Assembly: GCA_016719535.1 (NCBI GenBank)
Contig: JADJYX010000041.1
Span: forward strand, 248,001 to 312,000
Direction of reading: 5' to 3'
Origin: Rubrivivax sp.
GTDB taxonomy: Bacteria; Pseudomonadota; Gammaproteobacteria; Burkholderiales; Burkholderiaceae_C
DNA length: 64,000 nt
Below the pieces are notes generated by a model. The model ran no database searches. It saw only the letters and a list, made by a program, of their open reading frames with translations, and was not told the origin of the DNA. This document shows, in pieces, positions 16,810-25,769 of the stretch (the first letter of the stretch is position 1; every line of letters starts with the position of its first letter). Both the position numbers and the translations under genes were made by a program.

Positions 16810-18557
16810 ACATTGCGCAGTTTGCATTCCCGCTGAATGTCTACGCGCGCATGCTCGAACTCGAAGAAGGGCGGGTCGACTACCTGCACTATGGGCTCTT
16901 CGAGCATGTCGACGAACCCGTGTGGCGGGCGCAGGAGCGGGCCACCCGCTTGCTGTGGCGTGCACTGCCGCCGCCGTGCCGCGTGCTCGAGGTGGGCATC
17001 GGCGTTGGCACCACGTTGCGCAAGCTCGGCGAAGCGGGGTACCGGGCATTCGGCATCACGCCGGATGCGGCGCAGCTTGGCGAAGTCCGTGCGCGCCATG
17101 GTGACGCGGTGCAGGTGGCGCAGTCGACGCTGGAGACGCTGCACGCGCACTGCGGCCCCTGGGACCTGATGCTGCTGCAGGAGAGCGCGCAGTACATCGA
17201 ACCGCTGGCATTGTTCGAGGCCGCCGACCGGCTGCTGGCGCCGGTCGACGCGACGATCGTGGTCATGGACGAGTTCGCCCTGAGGCGACGCGGCCCCGCC
17301 GATACCGGACTGCATGACCTTGACGCATTCATCGCGTTGGCGCAGCGCATGGGGTGGACGCTGGCCGATGACCAGGACGTTTCGGCATCCGCCAGCGGCA
17401 CGGTCGGCGCCATCTGCCGCCTGGTGCAGCGCCAGCGTGAGACGCTGCTGCGCGAGCTGCCGGTTACCGGTGCGCAGCTCGACACGCTGATCGAGGCTGG
17501 TCGCCGCTACCAGGCCCTGTACGACGAGGGGATCTACGGCTATCGACTGTTGCGCCTGCAACGGCGTCAGCGGCCGGCCTTGCGCCTCGGAGCCGTTGCC
17601 CTGGAGCAGGCGCCGGCCATGCGAGCGCTCTTCGAGCGAATCTTCGAGCGACCGATGAGCGCGCCCGAGTGGCAATGGAAGTACGGTGACGGCCGTGGTC
17701 ACGCGGCAGGCCTTTGGCGCGGCGACCAACTGCTGGCTCACTATGGCGGCGCCACGCGTGCGGTCCACATGGACGGCCAGGTGGTGGCGGCTTGTCAGAT
17801 CGGCGACGTGATGGTGTCGCCGGATGCGAACGCGGGCCTCGGTCGCCAAGGCGCGCTGCAGCAGGTGAGTGCCACGCTGCTCGAACAGCAGATCGGATGG
17901 GGTCGCCAGCACATCGTGGGCTACGGGTTCCCGAATGCGCGTGCGCTGCGCGTGGCGCAGCGGCTTGGCCTGTATGCACCGGTCGATCGCGTGCTGCAAC
18001 TCGACTGGCCCGCGCCACCGGCGCATCGTTGGCGCGATCATCTGGTGAGCGTCGAATCCGTCGATATCGCTGGAGTGCGGCCGGACCTTCCCATTTGGCT
18101 GACTCTGCAGGAACTCTGGCAGGCGATGTGCGGTGGCTTGCCGGCAGCGCTGCTGCCGGTGCGTGATCCGGCCTGGCTGCGGCACCGCTACGGCCTGCGC
18201 CCCGATGTGACCTACCGGGTCTACCTGTTGCGCCGACGCATCGGTGGTCGCGCAATCGGGGCCTTCGTGCTGCGCGTACACGACGACCATGTCGAATTGA
18301 TGGACTTGATCGGCCCGCCGAACGTGCTGGCAAGCCTGGTGCGTGCTGCCCGGTTGGCGACACAGGCGACCGGTCGAGCGTGTTTGCATGCCTGGATCAC
18401 CGCCTCGCATGTTCACTGGATCGACGATCCGGCCGATCCGGCTCGGCGGACCGACCTGGACGTGCAGGTGCCGACTTGCGTGCATACGCCGGGCCCGACG
18501 CCAGACAGCCTGCGCGAGCGCTGGTTTCTGATGGCTGGTGACACTGACTTCCGCTGA
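16806..18557 (+). CDS. SAM methyltransferase fused to a GNAT-type acyltransferase
   Basis: Residues about 45-200 are a class I methyltransferase with motif I VLEVGIGVGTTLRKLGE. From about residue 270 to the end lies a GNAT-like domain (ACQIGDVMVSPDANAGLGRQG, then GYGFPNARALRVAQRLGLY). It overlaps the wzt-like gene on GTGA and precedes the deacetylase by 2 bases. A role in modifying the exported glycan is inferred: methyl caps end O-antigen chains in Wzm/Wzt systems. The 583-residue fusion is not one I can name. Confidence 0.65.
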   Translation: MNIAQFAFPLNVYARMLELEEGRVDYLHYGLFEHVDEPVWRAQERATRLLWRALPPPCRVLEVGIGVGTTLRKLGEAGYRAFGITPDAAQLGEVRARHGDAVQVAQSTLETLHAHCGPWDLMLLQESAQYIEPLALFEAADRLLAPVDATIVVMDEFALRRRGPADTGLHDLDAFIALAQRMGWTLADDQDVSASASGTVGAICRLVQRQRETLLRELPVTGAQLDTLIEAGRRYQALYDEGIYGYRLLRLQRRQRPALRLGAVALEQAPAMRALFERIFERPMSAPEWQWKYGDGRGHAAGLWRGDQLLAHYGGATRAVHMDGQVVAACQIGDVMVSPDANAGLGRQGALQQVSATLLEQQIGWGRQHIVGYGFPNARALRVAQRLGLYAPVDRVLQLDWPAPPAHRWRDHLVSVESVDIAGVRPDLPIWLTLQELWQAMCGGLPAALLPVRDPAWLRHRYGLRPDVTYRVYLLRRRIGGRAIGAFVLRVHDDHVELMDLIGPPNVLASLVRAARLATQATGRACLHAWITASHVHWIDDPADPARRTDLDVQVPTCVHTPGPTPDSLRERWFLMAGDTDFR

Positions 18558-18559
18558 AC

Positions 18560-19345
18560 ATGGCGACCCCCTGCATGCCCACGAATGCCGCTGACTGGCC
18601 CGAAGAGCCCGCCCTCTATCCCTACCACGCGTTGCAGGCGCTGCCCGCGCAGCGCCTGCTGGTGCTGGCGCCGCATCCCGACGACGAGGTGCTGGGCTGT
18701 GGAGGTCTCGTCGCGGCCATGCTCGCCCAGGGCGCGACCGTGCAGGTGGTGATCGTGTCGGACGGGGCATTGGGGGGCGACGCTGCGGTGCGCGAGCGTG
18801 AATCCATGGTTGCTGCGCAGGTTCTGGCCGCCACCTCGGCACCGCCCGAAATGGTCTTCTGGCACCTGCCCGATCGAGGCCTCGCCTCGTCAGTGGACCT
18901 CGACTTGCGCCTGCAGCGCCTGATCGACAGTTCCGCGCCCGACTGCGTGCTGCTACCGTCTCCGTTCGAGATCCATCCCGACCACCGTGCGCTGTGCATG
19001 GCGGGATTGCTCGCCATGCAGGCATCGGGTGCCGGTCGGGATTTGCTCTGCTACGAGGTTGGCCAGCCGCTGATTCCCGATGTGCTGGTCGACATCACGG
19101 CCCAAGTGGAGCGCAAGAAGGCTGCTCTTCGCTGCTTCGGCTCGCAACTTGCCGTGCAGGCCTATGACGAGCAGGTGCTCGGTCTGAACCGATACCGTGC
19201 CTACACACTCGGTCCGACGGTGACCCATGCAGAGGCCTTTCTGCGCGTTTCCAGGCAGGAACTGAAGGGCGGCGTGCAGTCGTTGCTCGATGCAGTCGAC
19301 CGTCGTCTGCGTGTCCGCTTCGGCTTCGACCCGGTCTGGCGGTGA
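18560..19345 (+). CDS. PIG-L/LmbE-family zinc deacetylase
   Basis: The 261-residue protein carries the zinc-binding motif HPDDE near the N-terminus (VLAPHPDDEVLGCGG) and the partner motif PSPFEIHPDHRA. The family removes N-acetyl groups from amino sugars. It starts 2 bases after the methyltransferase-acyltransferase fusion, so the two may act in sequence on a sugar amine (deacetylate, then re-acylate). The ATG at 18560 is used; one at 18575 is also possible. Confidence 0.8.
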   Translation: MATPCMPTNAADWPEEPALYPYHALQALPAQRLLVLAPHPDDEVLGCGGLVAAMLAQGATVQVVIVSDGALGGDAAVRERESMVAAQVLAATSAPPEMVFWHLPDRGLASSVDLDLRLQRLIDSSAPDCVLLPSPFEIHPDHRALCMAGLLAMQASGAGRDLLCYEVGQPLIPDVLVDITAQVERKKAALRCFGSQLAVQAYDEQVLGLNRYRAYTLGPTVTHAEAFLRVSRQELKGGVQSLLDAVDRRLRVRFGFDPVWR

Positions 19346-19386
19346 CGGACGCTGCCGCTGCGCCGACGCGCCGCTCGTCGGGGCAG

Positions 19387-20604
19387 TCAAGGGGTCTGTC
19401 GGCCGATGCGGTTGTCGTCGGGCCGTGACGCCGCCAGGGCCAGCGCTGCCAGCAAGATCAGCGGCAGCGAGAACTTGGTATCTCGCAGCACGGCATTGAA
19501 GAGGCCGGTCCAGGCGATCGTGGTCCAGACCAACAGCGATGGCAGGCCGGCCGCGCCCCGGATTGCCGCTTGGCGCAGGCCTTCCGCCAGCAGCCACAGC
19601 CACAGAGCCGCACCGATGCCGCCCGCCTGCTGGGCCAGCAGCAGGTATTCGTTGTGGGGTGTGCTGTGCGCGGCCAGCGCGGTACCGGGCGTGACCCTTT
19701 CCTGCCACAGCCCGCGCCAGCTGGCCACGCCGTGACCGGCCAGCGGACGCTCCTGCACCATTGCGCCTGTCAACTGCCACATCCGCAGGCGCTGGCCCCA
19801 GCTGGTGGCGACGTGGTCGTCGGCTTTGTACTGCCTCAATTCGGCCACACCTTCGGCGAGCCGCCCGCGGACGCCATCCGCGAACTGCGACGCGGCGAGC
19901 GCAGCCAGCACGATGGCAACCAACAGACCCAATCGCCGCCACGCGCCTGGCTGCCGTACCAGCGTCCAGGCCACCAGCAGCAACGGCAGCAGCAGCATGC
20001 CGCTGCGGCGATCCTGCAGCGCCAGGCCAGCGGCACAGGAGACGGCTGCCAGCAGCCAGAAGGCGCGTGGCGCAGCCGCGGCTTGCAGCCCGGTTTGCAG
20101 CGCCAGGGTAGCGGCCAGTGCGAGCAGGATGGAGGTCGCGATGCGCTGGTTGCCTTCAGCGTCGATGGTGGTGCGCCAGAGCGGTGCTGCCGGTAGCAGA
20201 TCGGCTGCCGCAAGCACGAACAGCAGGCCGACGATGGCCGACGCCAGCATGAAATGCCGCAGCGCACGCCTGGCCACGGCCGGTGGGCAGGCTGTGCCGA
20301 TCAACGGCACCAGCAGCAGCAGGCCGTACTGCCCAAGATGGGAACCGATGAGCGGCCAAGGTGCCGGGGACCAGGCAGCGGACAAGGCGAGTGCCCCCAG
20401 CAAGGCCACACTCGCCCATAGCCCTGGTGCGGCTTGAAGTCGTTGGACGTGTCGATGCCGCCACAGCACCAACGCTGCGCACAGTGCCGCAGGCACGATG
20501 GTGATGTATTTGGTGCCCAGCGGAAGATAGCAGGCCCAGGCCCCGAGCAGCAGCAGGGCCGCCAGCCAGCGATCGACAGTGCGGTCGCCAGCGATCGCGT
20601 TCAC
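19387..20604 (-). CDS. O-antigen ligase/polymerase family membrane protein
   Basis: The 405-residue protein has about ten hydrophobic helices and a large periplasmic loop typical of the Wzy_C family, with a conserved-looking patch (GHGVASWRG and HSTPHNEYLLLAQQAG). Such proteins join O-antigen to lipid A-core or polymerise it. The GTG start at 20604 overlaps the upstream glycosyltransferase stop (GTGA). It runs convergently towards the deacetylase gene with a 41-base gap. Ligase versus polymerase cannot be decided here. Confidence 0.75.
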   Translation of the reverse strand: MNAIAGDRTVDRWLAALLLLGAWACYLPLGTKYITIVPAALCAALVLWRHRHVQRLQAAPGLWASVALLGALALSAAWSPAPWPLIGSHLGQYGLLLLVPLIGTACPPAVARRALRHFMLASAIVGLLFVLAAADLLPAAPLWRTTIDAEGNQRIATSILLALAATLALQTGLQAAAAPRAFWLLAAVSCAAGLALQDRRSGMLLLPLLLVAWTLVRQPGAWRRLGLLVAIVLAALAASQFADGVRGRLAEGVAELRQYKADDHVATSWGQRLRMWQLTGAMVQERPLAGHGVASWRGLWQERVTPGTALAAHSTPHNEYLLLAQQAGGIGAALWLWLLAEGLRQAAIRGAAGLPSLLVWTTIAWTGLFNAVLRDTKFSLPLILLAALALAASRPDDNRIGRQTP

Positions 20605-21521
20605 GTCTGGCGCGGCATGAACAGTCCGACACAGGCACCGCGCAGCAGCGCCGCGAGTTTGGCCATGGCGCGGTCCTCGGCGATGAGGATGCCCACCACT
20701 TCGTAGGCAAGCCGCGTTGCGCACAGGAATGCGAAGGCCGGTTCGCGCCACAGCCAATCGCGGGCCAGCCACAGCGTGTTGCGACCAATCAGGTAGCGCC
20801 GTGCCGGGCCATGACCCCCGGCCTGCATTTCACGACCGAGAAATCGAAAGCGCCTGCGCTCACCGATGGCGTGCGCGAACTCGTGTCCGCCGTGCACGTA
20901 GATCAGAAGGCCGAGCTGACGCGCGCGCAGGCAATATTCGGTGTCGACGTGGTCGATCGCCAGGCCTTCATTGAAGGCGCCGATGCGGTCCAGGGCCGGC
21001 AGCCGCCAGACCGACATCGAGTTGATCACGAAGGCCACTGCGCGCAGGTCGGTGAACTGACGCGACAGGTAGGACAGGCGGAATCGGCCGAGCTCGATGT
21101 ACTTGCCACGCATCCCGGTGGCACGGTCACGATAGGCGGGAGCAACCGCTGCAGTGCTCGCGTCGGCGAGCCGGCTTGCTGTCACGGGATCGGCCAGAAA
21201 GGCCTGCAGCACCGCGGGATCGGAGTCGTCGTCGAGAAAGACGATCTGGTCGATGGCGCCGACATGTCGCTCCCGCAGGTGGCAGACAGCCCGGTTGTAG
21301 GCGCCCGCCAGCGCACCGCGATTGGCCGACTTGAGCAGTGCCGCGCCGTAGCGATCGGCCAGCGCTGGCAGGCTCGCGTGTCCGTGCTCGGAGTTGTCCA
21401 CCACCACCGTCAAGGCGACCGTGCCTGCAAGTCGCCTCAGCACCGGTTCGATCGGCGTACCGAGCCTGTAGACCACCAGGATCGCCGCCGTGCGGCTTGC
21501 CAGCGGGGTCCGGTCGGCCAC
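20601..21521 (-). CDS. Family 2 glycosyltransferase (rhamnosyltransferase-like)
   Basis: The 306-residue GT-A fold protein has the nucleotide-sugar motif FLDDDSDP near residue 100, an N-terminal AAILVVYRLG strand and IDHVDTEYCLRARQLG further on, as in RfbN/WbbL-type rhamnosyltransferases. The start is GTG at 21521. It lies between another glycosyltransferase (19-base gap) and the ligase-like gene (4-base overlap). The sugar transferred is not evident. Confidence 0.8.
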   Translation of the reverse strand: MADRTPLASRTAAILVVYRLGTPIEPVLRRLAGTVALTVVVDNSEHGHASLPALADRYGAALLKSANRGALAGAYNRAVCHLRERHVGAIDQIVFLDDDSDPAVLQAFLADPVTASRLADASTAAVAPAYRDRATGMRGKYIELGRFRLSYLSRQFTDLRAVAFVINSMSVWRLPALDRIGAFNEGLAIDHVDTEYCLRARQLGLLIYVHGGHEFAHAIGERRRFRFLGREMQAGGHGPARRYLIGRNTLWLARDWLWREPAFAFLCATRLAYEVVGILIAEDRAMAKLAALLRGACVGLFMPRQT

Positions 21522-21540
21522 AGCGTCGCCCCGGAGTCGG

Positions 21541-22620
21541 TCAGAGGCGATTGATCAATGCAGCCAGCGTGAGGCCGAAGTTGCCAAGGGTGGTCTGGCG
21601 GAAGATGCCGACCCGGCGCAGACCCAGCAGGCGCGGCAGCAACCGGCGCTGGCGTGCCAGGACGAAGTCATCGAGCACCTGCTGGTTCTCCGGCGTCATC
21701 AGGTGCCGAACCCGCTGCAGCGCGCGCAGATTGGCATCGACCCAGCCGCGAAAGCGCCCTTGAAGCAGCAGCCTGGCACGGCGCAGTTGCGCCACCGGAT
21801 TGGCGTTGGAGCCGAACTGGTTGCCGCCATGCTGGCGGTAGCGCACCGTGGGGTAGGGGTCATAGTGCACCTGACCGCCGCAACTGGCCACCAGCATGTA
21901 GGCCCACCAGTCGTGCGTCACCGCTTCAACATCTTCACCGGCCCGCCGCAACAGGTCGCGCGCGGCGCGGTTGAAGACCATGGTGTTGCCGCCGGCGATG
22001 CTCTGCACGAGGGCGTTGCGGAAGTTGGGCTCTCGGTCGAACAAGGGCGAATAGCCGATGTGCTGGTTGCGTGCGTCAACGAGCAGGGTGCGGGACCCAT
22101 AGAGCGCCGGCACATTGTCCGGCACGGTCTTGAGCCAGTTCACCGCACGCTCGAGCTTGTCCGACTCCCAGACGTCATCCTGGTCGGCATAAGCGAAATA
22201 GTCGGCGTCGATGTCGGCTCGGCAGGTCAGCGACAGGAAATTGGCGGTCGACCCTTCGGCTGGGCCGGCGTGGATCGAGATGCGATCCTCTCCCCAATGC
22301 GACTGGTAGTACTCGAGGATGGCATGGGTGTGGTCGTCGGAACCGTCGTCAGAAGCCCAGATGGCCCACATCGGGTGCGTCTGCGTGGCGATCGAGTTTA
22401 GTTGCTCGGCCAGGAAATGCTGACCTTGCATCGTGCACATCAACACCGCGACCTTGGGCACCGAGGGGTGCGGCCGTTGCAGCAGCGACTTGAGCGACAC
22501 GAGAGGAATGACGCGGCGGAACTCCTCCCAGGGGGCGAGGAGTTCTTCGACTGCCGTGCGCTTGGCGCGACTCCTCCGGGCAATTGAAGGCTCGGGCGCC
22601 TTTTCTGTTGTCAAAGACAT
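21541..22620 (-). CDS. Family 2 glycosyltransferase
   Basis: The 359-residue protein shows the GT-A signature: SDDGSDDHTHAI for UDP/dTDP-sugar binding, then YADQDDVWESDKLERA with the metal-binding acidic residues, typical of rhamnosyltransferase-like enzymes. The ATG at 22620 (MSLTTEK) is preferred; an in-frame extension upstream is Arg-rich and unlike the family. It is the first gene of a three-gene minus-strand operon with the second glycosyltransferase and the ligase-like gene. A TAAAAT -10-like hexamer lies at 22631-22636 on the minus strand, but no -35 is clear. Confidence 0.8.
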   Translation of the reverse strand: MSLTTEKAPEPSIARRSRAKRTAVEELLAPWEEFRRVIPLVSLKSLLQRPHPSVPKVAVLMCTMQGQHFLAEQLNSIATQTHPMWAIWASDDGSDDHTHAILEYYQSHWGEDRISIHAGPAEGSTANFLSLTCRADIDADYFAYADQDDVWESDKLERAVNWLKTVPDNVPALYGSRTLLVDARNQHIGYSPLFDREPNFRNALVQSIAGGNTMVFNRAARDLLRRAGEDVEAVTHDWWAYMLVASCGGQVHYDPYPTVRYRQHGGNQFGSNANPVAQLRRARLLLQGRFRGWVDANLRALQRVRHLMTPENQQVLDDFVLARQRRLLPRLLGLRRVGIFRQTTLGNFGLTLAALINRL

Positions 22621-22766
22621 GTCATCGAAGATTTTAGAGCAAGCCTCAAGGGCTGCTGCCTGGCGCGTGAGCCTGGAGTTGATGCGCCGCCTTCGGCGAT
22701 CCTTCACGAAGTGTCGTGTCGGCGTGGTGAGGAATTGCGACGGTGCGTCGATTCAGTGGTGGAAAT

Positions 22767-22782
22767 GTTGCAAACATGCAAC
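22767..22782. promoter_or_regulatory. Inverted repeat GTTGC-N6-GCAAC in a divergent promoter gap
   Basis: Arms GTTGCA and TGCAAC pair perfectly around AACA. It has the same half-site and spacing as the repeat at 427-442. It lies in the 281-base gap between the minus-strand glycosyltransferase operon and the plus-strand helicase gene. Confidence 0.3.
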
Positions 22783-22844
22783 TATTCAGGTGCAACGCCA
22801 TGACAACCGGCAGGTTGATTGTCAGTGCTGGTTTCGGTGCGCCC

Positions 22845-22860
22845 TGTGACGCGCGTCACC
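22845..22860. promoter_or_regulatory. CRP/FNR-like dyad TGTGA-N6-TCACC
   Basis: The core GTGACGCGCGTCAC at 22846-22859 is a perfect 14-bp palindrome. With flanks it matches TGTGA-N6-TCACA at nine of ten positions. It is centred about 40 bases upstream of the -10-like hexamer at 22890-22895, a position compatible with activation of rhlE. It parallels the site at 572-587. Confidence 0.4.
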
Positions 22861-22889
22861 ATCGATGCCTGTCATTTGGTGCGGTGCAC

Positions 22890-22895
22890 GATAAT
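22890..22895 (+). promoter_or_regulatory. Candidate -10 element (GATAAT) for rhlE
   Basis: GATAAT matches the sigma-70 -10 consensus at five of six positions. The start of transcription would fall near the GTG at 22902, so translation may be leaderless or nearly so. No strong -35 is visible; a CRP-like dyad upstream may compensate. Confidence 0.4.
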
Positions 22896-22901
22896 CGAAC
22901 G

Positions 22902-24320
22902 GTGAACAACACCCCTACAGATCCTGTCGCACCTGCCACCCCTGCCCGCTTCGACAGCCTGGCCCTAGACGCCAAGCTCCTGCGTGCGGTGGCCGAGTCC
23001 GGCTACGAGTCGATGACGCCGATCCAAGCCAAGGCGATCCCGATCGTCCTGGCCGGGCGCGATGTCATGGGCGCGGCCCAGACCGGCACCGGCAAGACGG
23101 CGGCCTTTTCGTTGCCGCTGCTGCAGAAGATGCTGCGGCACGAAAGCGCCAGCATGTCACCGGCCCGCCACCCCGTGCGCGCGCTGGTGTTGACACCCAC
23201 GCGCGAACTGGCCGACCAGGTGGCAGCCAACGTCAAGAATTACGCCAAGCACACGCAACTTCGCTCGACGGTGGTGTTCGGCGGCATCGACATGAAGCCG
23301 CAGACCCTGCAGCTCAAGGCCGGCGTCGAAGTGCTGATCGCCACGCCGGGCCGGCTGCTGGACCACATCGAGGCCAAGAATGCGGTGCTCAACCAGGTCG
23401 AGTATGTGGTGCTCGACGAAGCCGACCGCATGCTCGACATCGGTTTCCTGCCCGACCTGCAGCGCATCCTGTCCTACCTGCCCAGGCAGCGGCAGACGCT
23501 GCTGTTCTCGGCCACGTTCTCGCCCGAGATCAAGCGCCTGGCCGAAAGTTATCTGCAGGATCCGGTGACGGTCGAAGTGGCGCGCCCCAATGCCACGGCG
23601 ACGAACGTCGAGCAGCGCTTCTACAACGTGGCCGACGACGACAAGCGCGCCGCGGTGCGCCAGCTGCTGCGCCAGCGCGAGCTGACGCAGGCCCTCGTCT
23701 TCGTCAATTCCAAGATCGGCGCGGCGCGGCTGGCGCGGTCCTTCGAGCGCGACGGCCTGAAGACGGCGGCGCTGCACGGCGACAAGTCGCAGGACGAGCG
23801 CCTGAAGTCGCTCGACGCCTTCAAGCGCGGCGACGTCGAACTGCTGGTGGCCACCGACGTGGCCGCACGCGGCCTGGACATCGCCGACCTGCCGGCGGTG
23901 TTCAATTTCGACGTGCCCTTCAATGCCGAGGACTATGTGCACCGCATCGGCCGCACCGGACGCGCCGGCGCGTCGGGGCTGGCGGTGACGCTGGTCACGC
24001 GCGACGATGCGCGCCAGATCGGCGAGATCGAGCGCCTGATCAAGACCAGGCTCGAGATCGAGCCCTTCGAGTTCGAGGACACGCGGGTGCGCCGCCGCCC
24101 GCGCGACGATGACAGCCGCGACCTGCGCGAGGCCCGCCCCGAGCCGGCGCCGCGCCGTACCGTGGCCGCGGCCGCGGCCGCGGCAGATCCCTTCTTTGAT
24201 CGGCCCTATGAAGAGCCGGCCGAATCGTCACCGGCCTGGGAGCGCAAGAAGGCCGAGCTGCCGGCCAAGTCGCCCAGCATCCGGCCCAAGAAGAAGGTGG
24301 CCTCGCTGCTCGGCGGCTGA
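22902..24320 (+). CDS. rhlE: DEAD-box ATP-dependent RNA helicase (RhlE family)
   Basis: The 472-residue protein has the Q motif (FDSLALD...SMTPIQ), motif I AQTGTGKT, PTRELA, TPGRL, motif II VLDEADRMLD, motif III SAT, RGLDI and motif VI HRIGRTGRAG. A basic, disordered tail from about residue 390 ends in RPKKKVASLLGG, as in RhlE. It unwinds RNA in ribosome assembly or the degradosome. The GTG start at 22902 is chosen because the upstream in-frame stretch is not family-like. RNase E is encoded at 46-49 kb. Confidence 0.9.
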   Translation: MNNTPTDPVAPATPARFDSLALDAKLLRAVAESGYESMTPIQAKAIPIVLAGRDVMGAAQTGTGKTAAFSLPLLQKMLRHESASMSPARHPVRALVLTPTRELADQVAANVKNYAKHTQLRSTVVFGGIDMKPQTLQLKAGVEVLIATPGRLLDHIEAKNAVLNQVEYVVLDEADRMLDIGFLPDLQRILSYLPRQRQTLLFSATFSPEIKRLAESYLQDPVTVEVARPNATATNVEQRFYNVADDDKRAAVRQLLRQRELTQALVFVNSKIGAARLARSFERDGLKTAALHGDKSQDERLKSLDAFKRGDVELLVATDVAARGLDIADLPAVFNFDVPFNAEDYVHRIGRTGRAGASGLAVTLVTRDDARQIGEIERLIKTRLEIEPFEFEDTRVRRRPRDDDSRDLREARPEPAPRRTVAAAAAAADPFFDRPYEEPAESSPAWERKKAELPAKSPSIRPKKKVASLLGG

Positions 24321-24337
24321 TCGGGCGGCCCCGATCA
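24318..24337. terminator. Weak hairpin between convergent genes
   Basis: An 8-bp stem (TGATCGGG and CCCGATCA, loop CGGC) spans the rhlE stop codon in the 49-base convergent gap. No T-run follows, so termination is only possible. Confidence 0.25.
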
Positions 24338-24369
24338 CGCGTGCCGATCACGCGGCCCTGGATGCTCCT

Positions 24370-25137
24370 TCAGGCCGCCAGCAGCGCAAAGACCGCGGGC
24401 ATGCGGTCAGACACCACCGGCGGCGCCCGCCGCCACTGCGCCACCGTCAGACAGCGTGACCAGCCACCTTCGAGCGTCAGCCCGCAGCTGATCGACAGCC
24501 GCGTGGCCGGCTGCAGGCTGGCCAGCAAGGCGGCAGCCAGCGCCGGGTTGCGGTAGGGCGTCTCGATGAAGAGTTGCGTCTGCCGCTGCTGGCGCGACAG
24601 GGCTTCCAGCTCGCGCAGCCGCTTGCTGCGCAATTCGGCCTCCTGCGGCAGGTAGCCGACGAAGGCAAAGCTCTGCCCGTTGAGCCCGCTGGCTGCCAGT
24701 GCCAGCACCAGCGCGCTCGGCCCTGCCAGCGGCACCACGGTCAGCCCTGCGGCGTGCGCTGCTTCGACCACGGCGGCGCCCGGGTCGGCCACGGCCGGCA
24801 GCCCGGCCTCGGACAGCAGGCCCAGGTCATGTCCGGCCAGCGCCGGCTGCAGCAAGGCCTGCCACTGCGCCGGTTCGATGCCCTCGCGGCTGCCCTTGCG
24901 CGCGCGCGGCAGCTCGGTCATCGCCACGGCCTGCAGCGGCACGGCCAGCGGCGCCACCGCGGCCACGCGCTTGAGAAAGGCGCGCGCGCTGCGGGCATCC
25001 TCCACCACCCAGTGCTGCAGCCGTGCTGCCTGCTCCAGAACCCCGAGGGCGAGTATCGATTCGATCGGCGCCGGATCGTTGCCGTGATCGAGCGCATTGG
25101 GGACCAGCAGCAGGCGCCCCGGTGCAGGGGTGCTCAT
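24370..25137 (-). CDS. RsmI-like tetrapyrrole-methylase-fold SAM methyltransferase
   Basis: The 255-residue protein has the family marks LSEAGLPAVADPGA and VVPLAGPSALVLALAASGL found in RsmI (16S rRNA C1402 ribose methylation). It is shorter and N-terminally different from classical RsmI, and belongs to the second methylase family usually found next to maf in Burkholderiales. Its ATG overlaps the maf stop by 4 bases. The substrate is not certain. Confidence 0.75.
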   Translation of the reverse strand: MSTPAPGRLLLVPNALDHGNDPAPIESILALGVLEQAARLQHWVVEDARSARAFLKRVAAVAPLAVPLQAVAMTELPRARKGSREGIEPAQWQALLQPALAGHDLGLLSEAGLPAVADPGAAVVEAAHAAGLTVVPLAGPSALVLALAASGLNGQSFAFVGYLPQEAELRSKRLRELEALSRQQRQTQLFIETPYRNPALAAALLASLQPATRLSISCGLTLEGGWSRCLTVAQWRRAPPVVSDRMPAVFALLAA

Positions 25138-25733
25138 GCCGATGCCGCGGCCAGCGGGTCGAGGCCGGCTGCACGCAGCAGTTCGCAGGTGCGGATCAGC
25201 GGCAGCCCGACCAGTGCCGTCGGGTCGTCGCTGTCGATCGCCGACAGCAGCGCGATGCCCAGGGTTTCGGACTTGGCGCTGCCGGCGCAGTCATAGGGCT
25301 GCTCCAGCCGCAGGTAATGCTCGATCTCGGCCGGCTGCAGCGGGCGCACGCCGACCCGCACCGACGCCAGTTCGACCCGCTCGAAGCCGCGCGCGACACA
25401 GACCACCGCCACGGCGGTCTGGAAGACCAGGCTGCGTCCGCTCATGCGCGTGAGTTGCGCCACCGCGCGCTCGTGCGTGCCGGGCTTGCCGATCGGCTCG
25501 CCATCGAGGTCGGCCACCTGGTCGGAGCCGATGACGATGGCATCGGGGTGGCGCGCCGCCACGTCGCGCGCCTTTTCCAGCGCCAGGCGCCGGGCGAGCG
25601 CGGCCGGTGCCTCGCCGGCGCGCGGGGATTCGTCGACCCGCGGCGATGCGACGTCGAAGGGCAGCCGCAGGCGGGCCAGCAGTTCGCGCCGGTAGCGCGA
25701 GGTCGAAGCGAGGATCAGGGCGGGGCGGCTCAT
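25134..25733 (-). CDS. maf: Maf-like nucleotide pyrophosphatase (YceF type)
   Basis: The 199-residue protein begins LILASTSRYRRELLARL, then VDESPRAGEAP and VIGSDQVADLDGEPIGKP with the catalytic acidic residue region, all hallmarks of Maf/YceF. The DQV rather than DTV form points to the 7-methyl-GTP pyrophosphatase branch. It is divergent from yceD, as in E. coli, where yceF faces yceD-rpmF. Confidence 0.9.
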   Translation of the reverse strand: MSRPALILASTSRYRRELLARLRLPFDVASPRVDESPRAGEAPAALARRLALEKARDVAARHPDAIVIGSDQVADLDGEPIGKPGTHERAVAQLTRMSGRSLVFQTAVAVVCVARGFERVELASVRVGVRPLQPAEIEHYLRLEQPYDCAGSAKSETLGIALLSAIDSDDPTALVGLPLIRTCELLRAAGLDPLAAASA

Positions 25734-25769
25734 CGCGGGGATTGTTTCACCGGCCGCTACACTGCCCGC

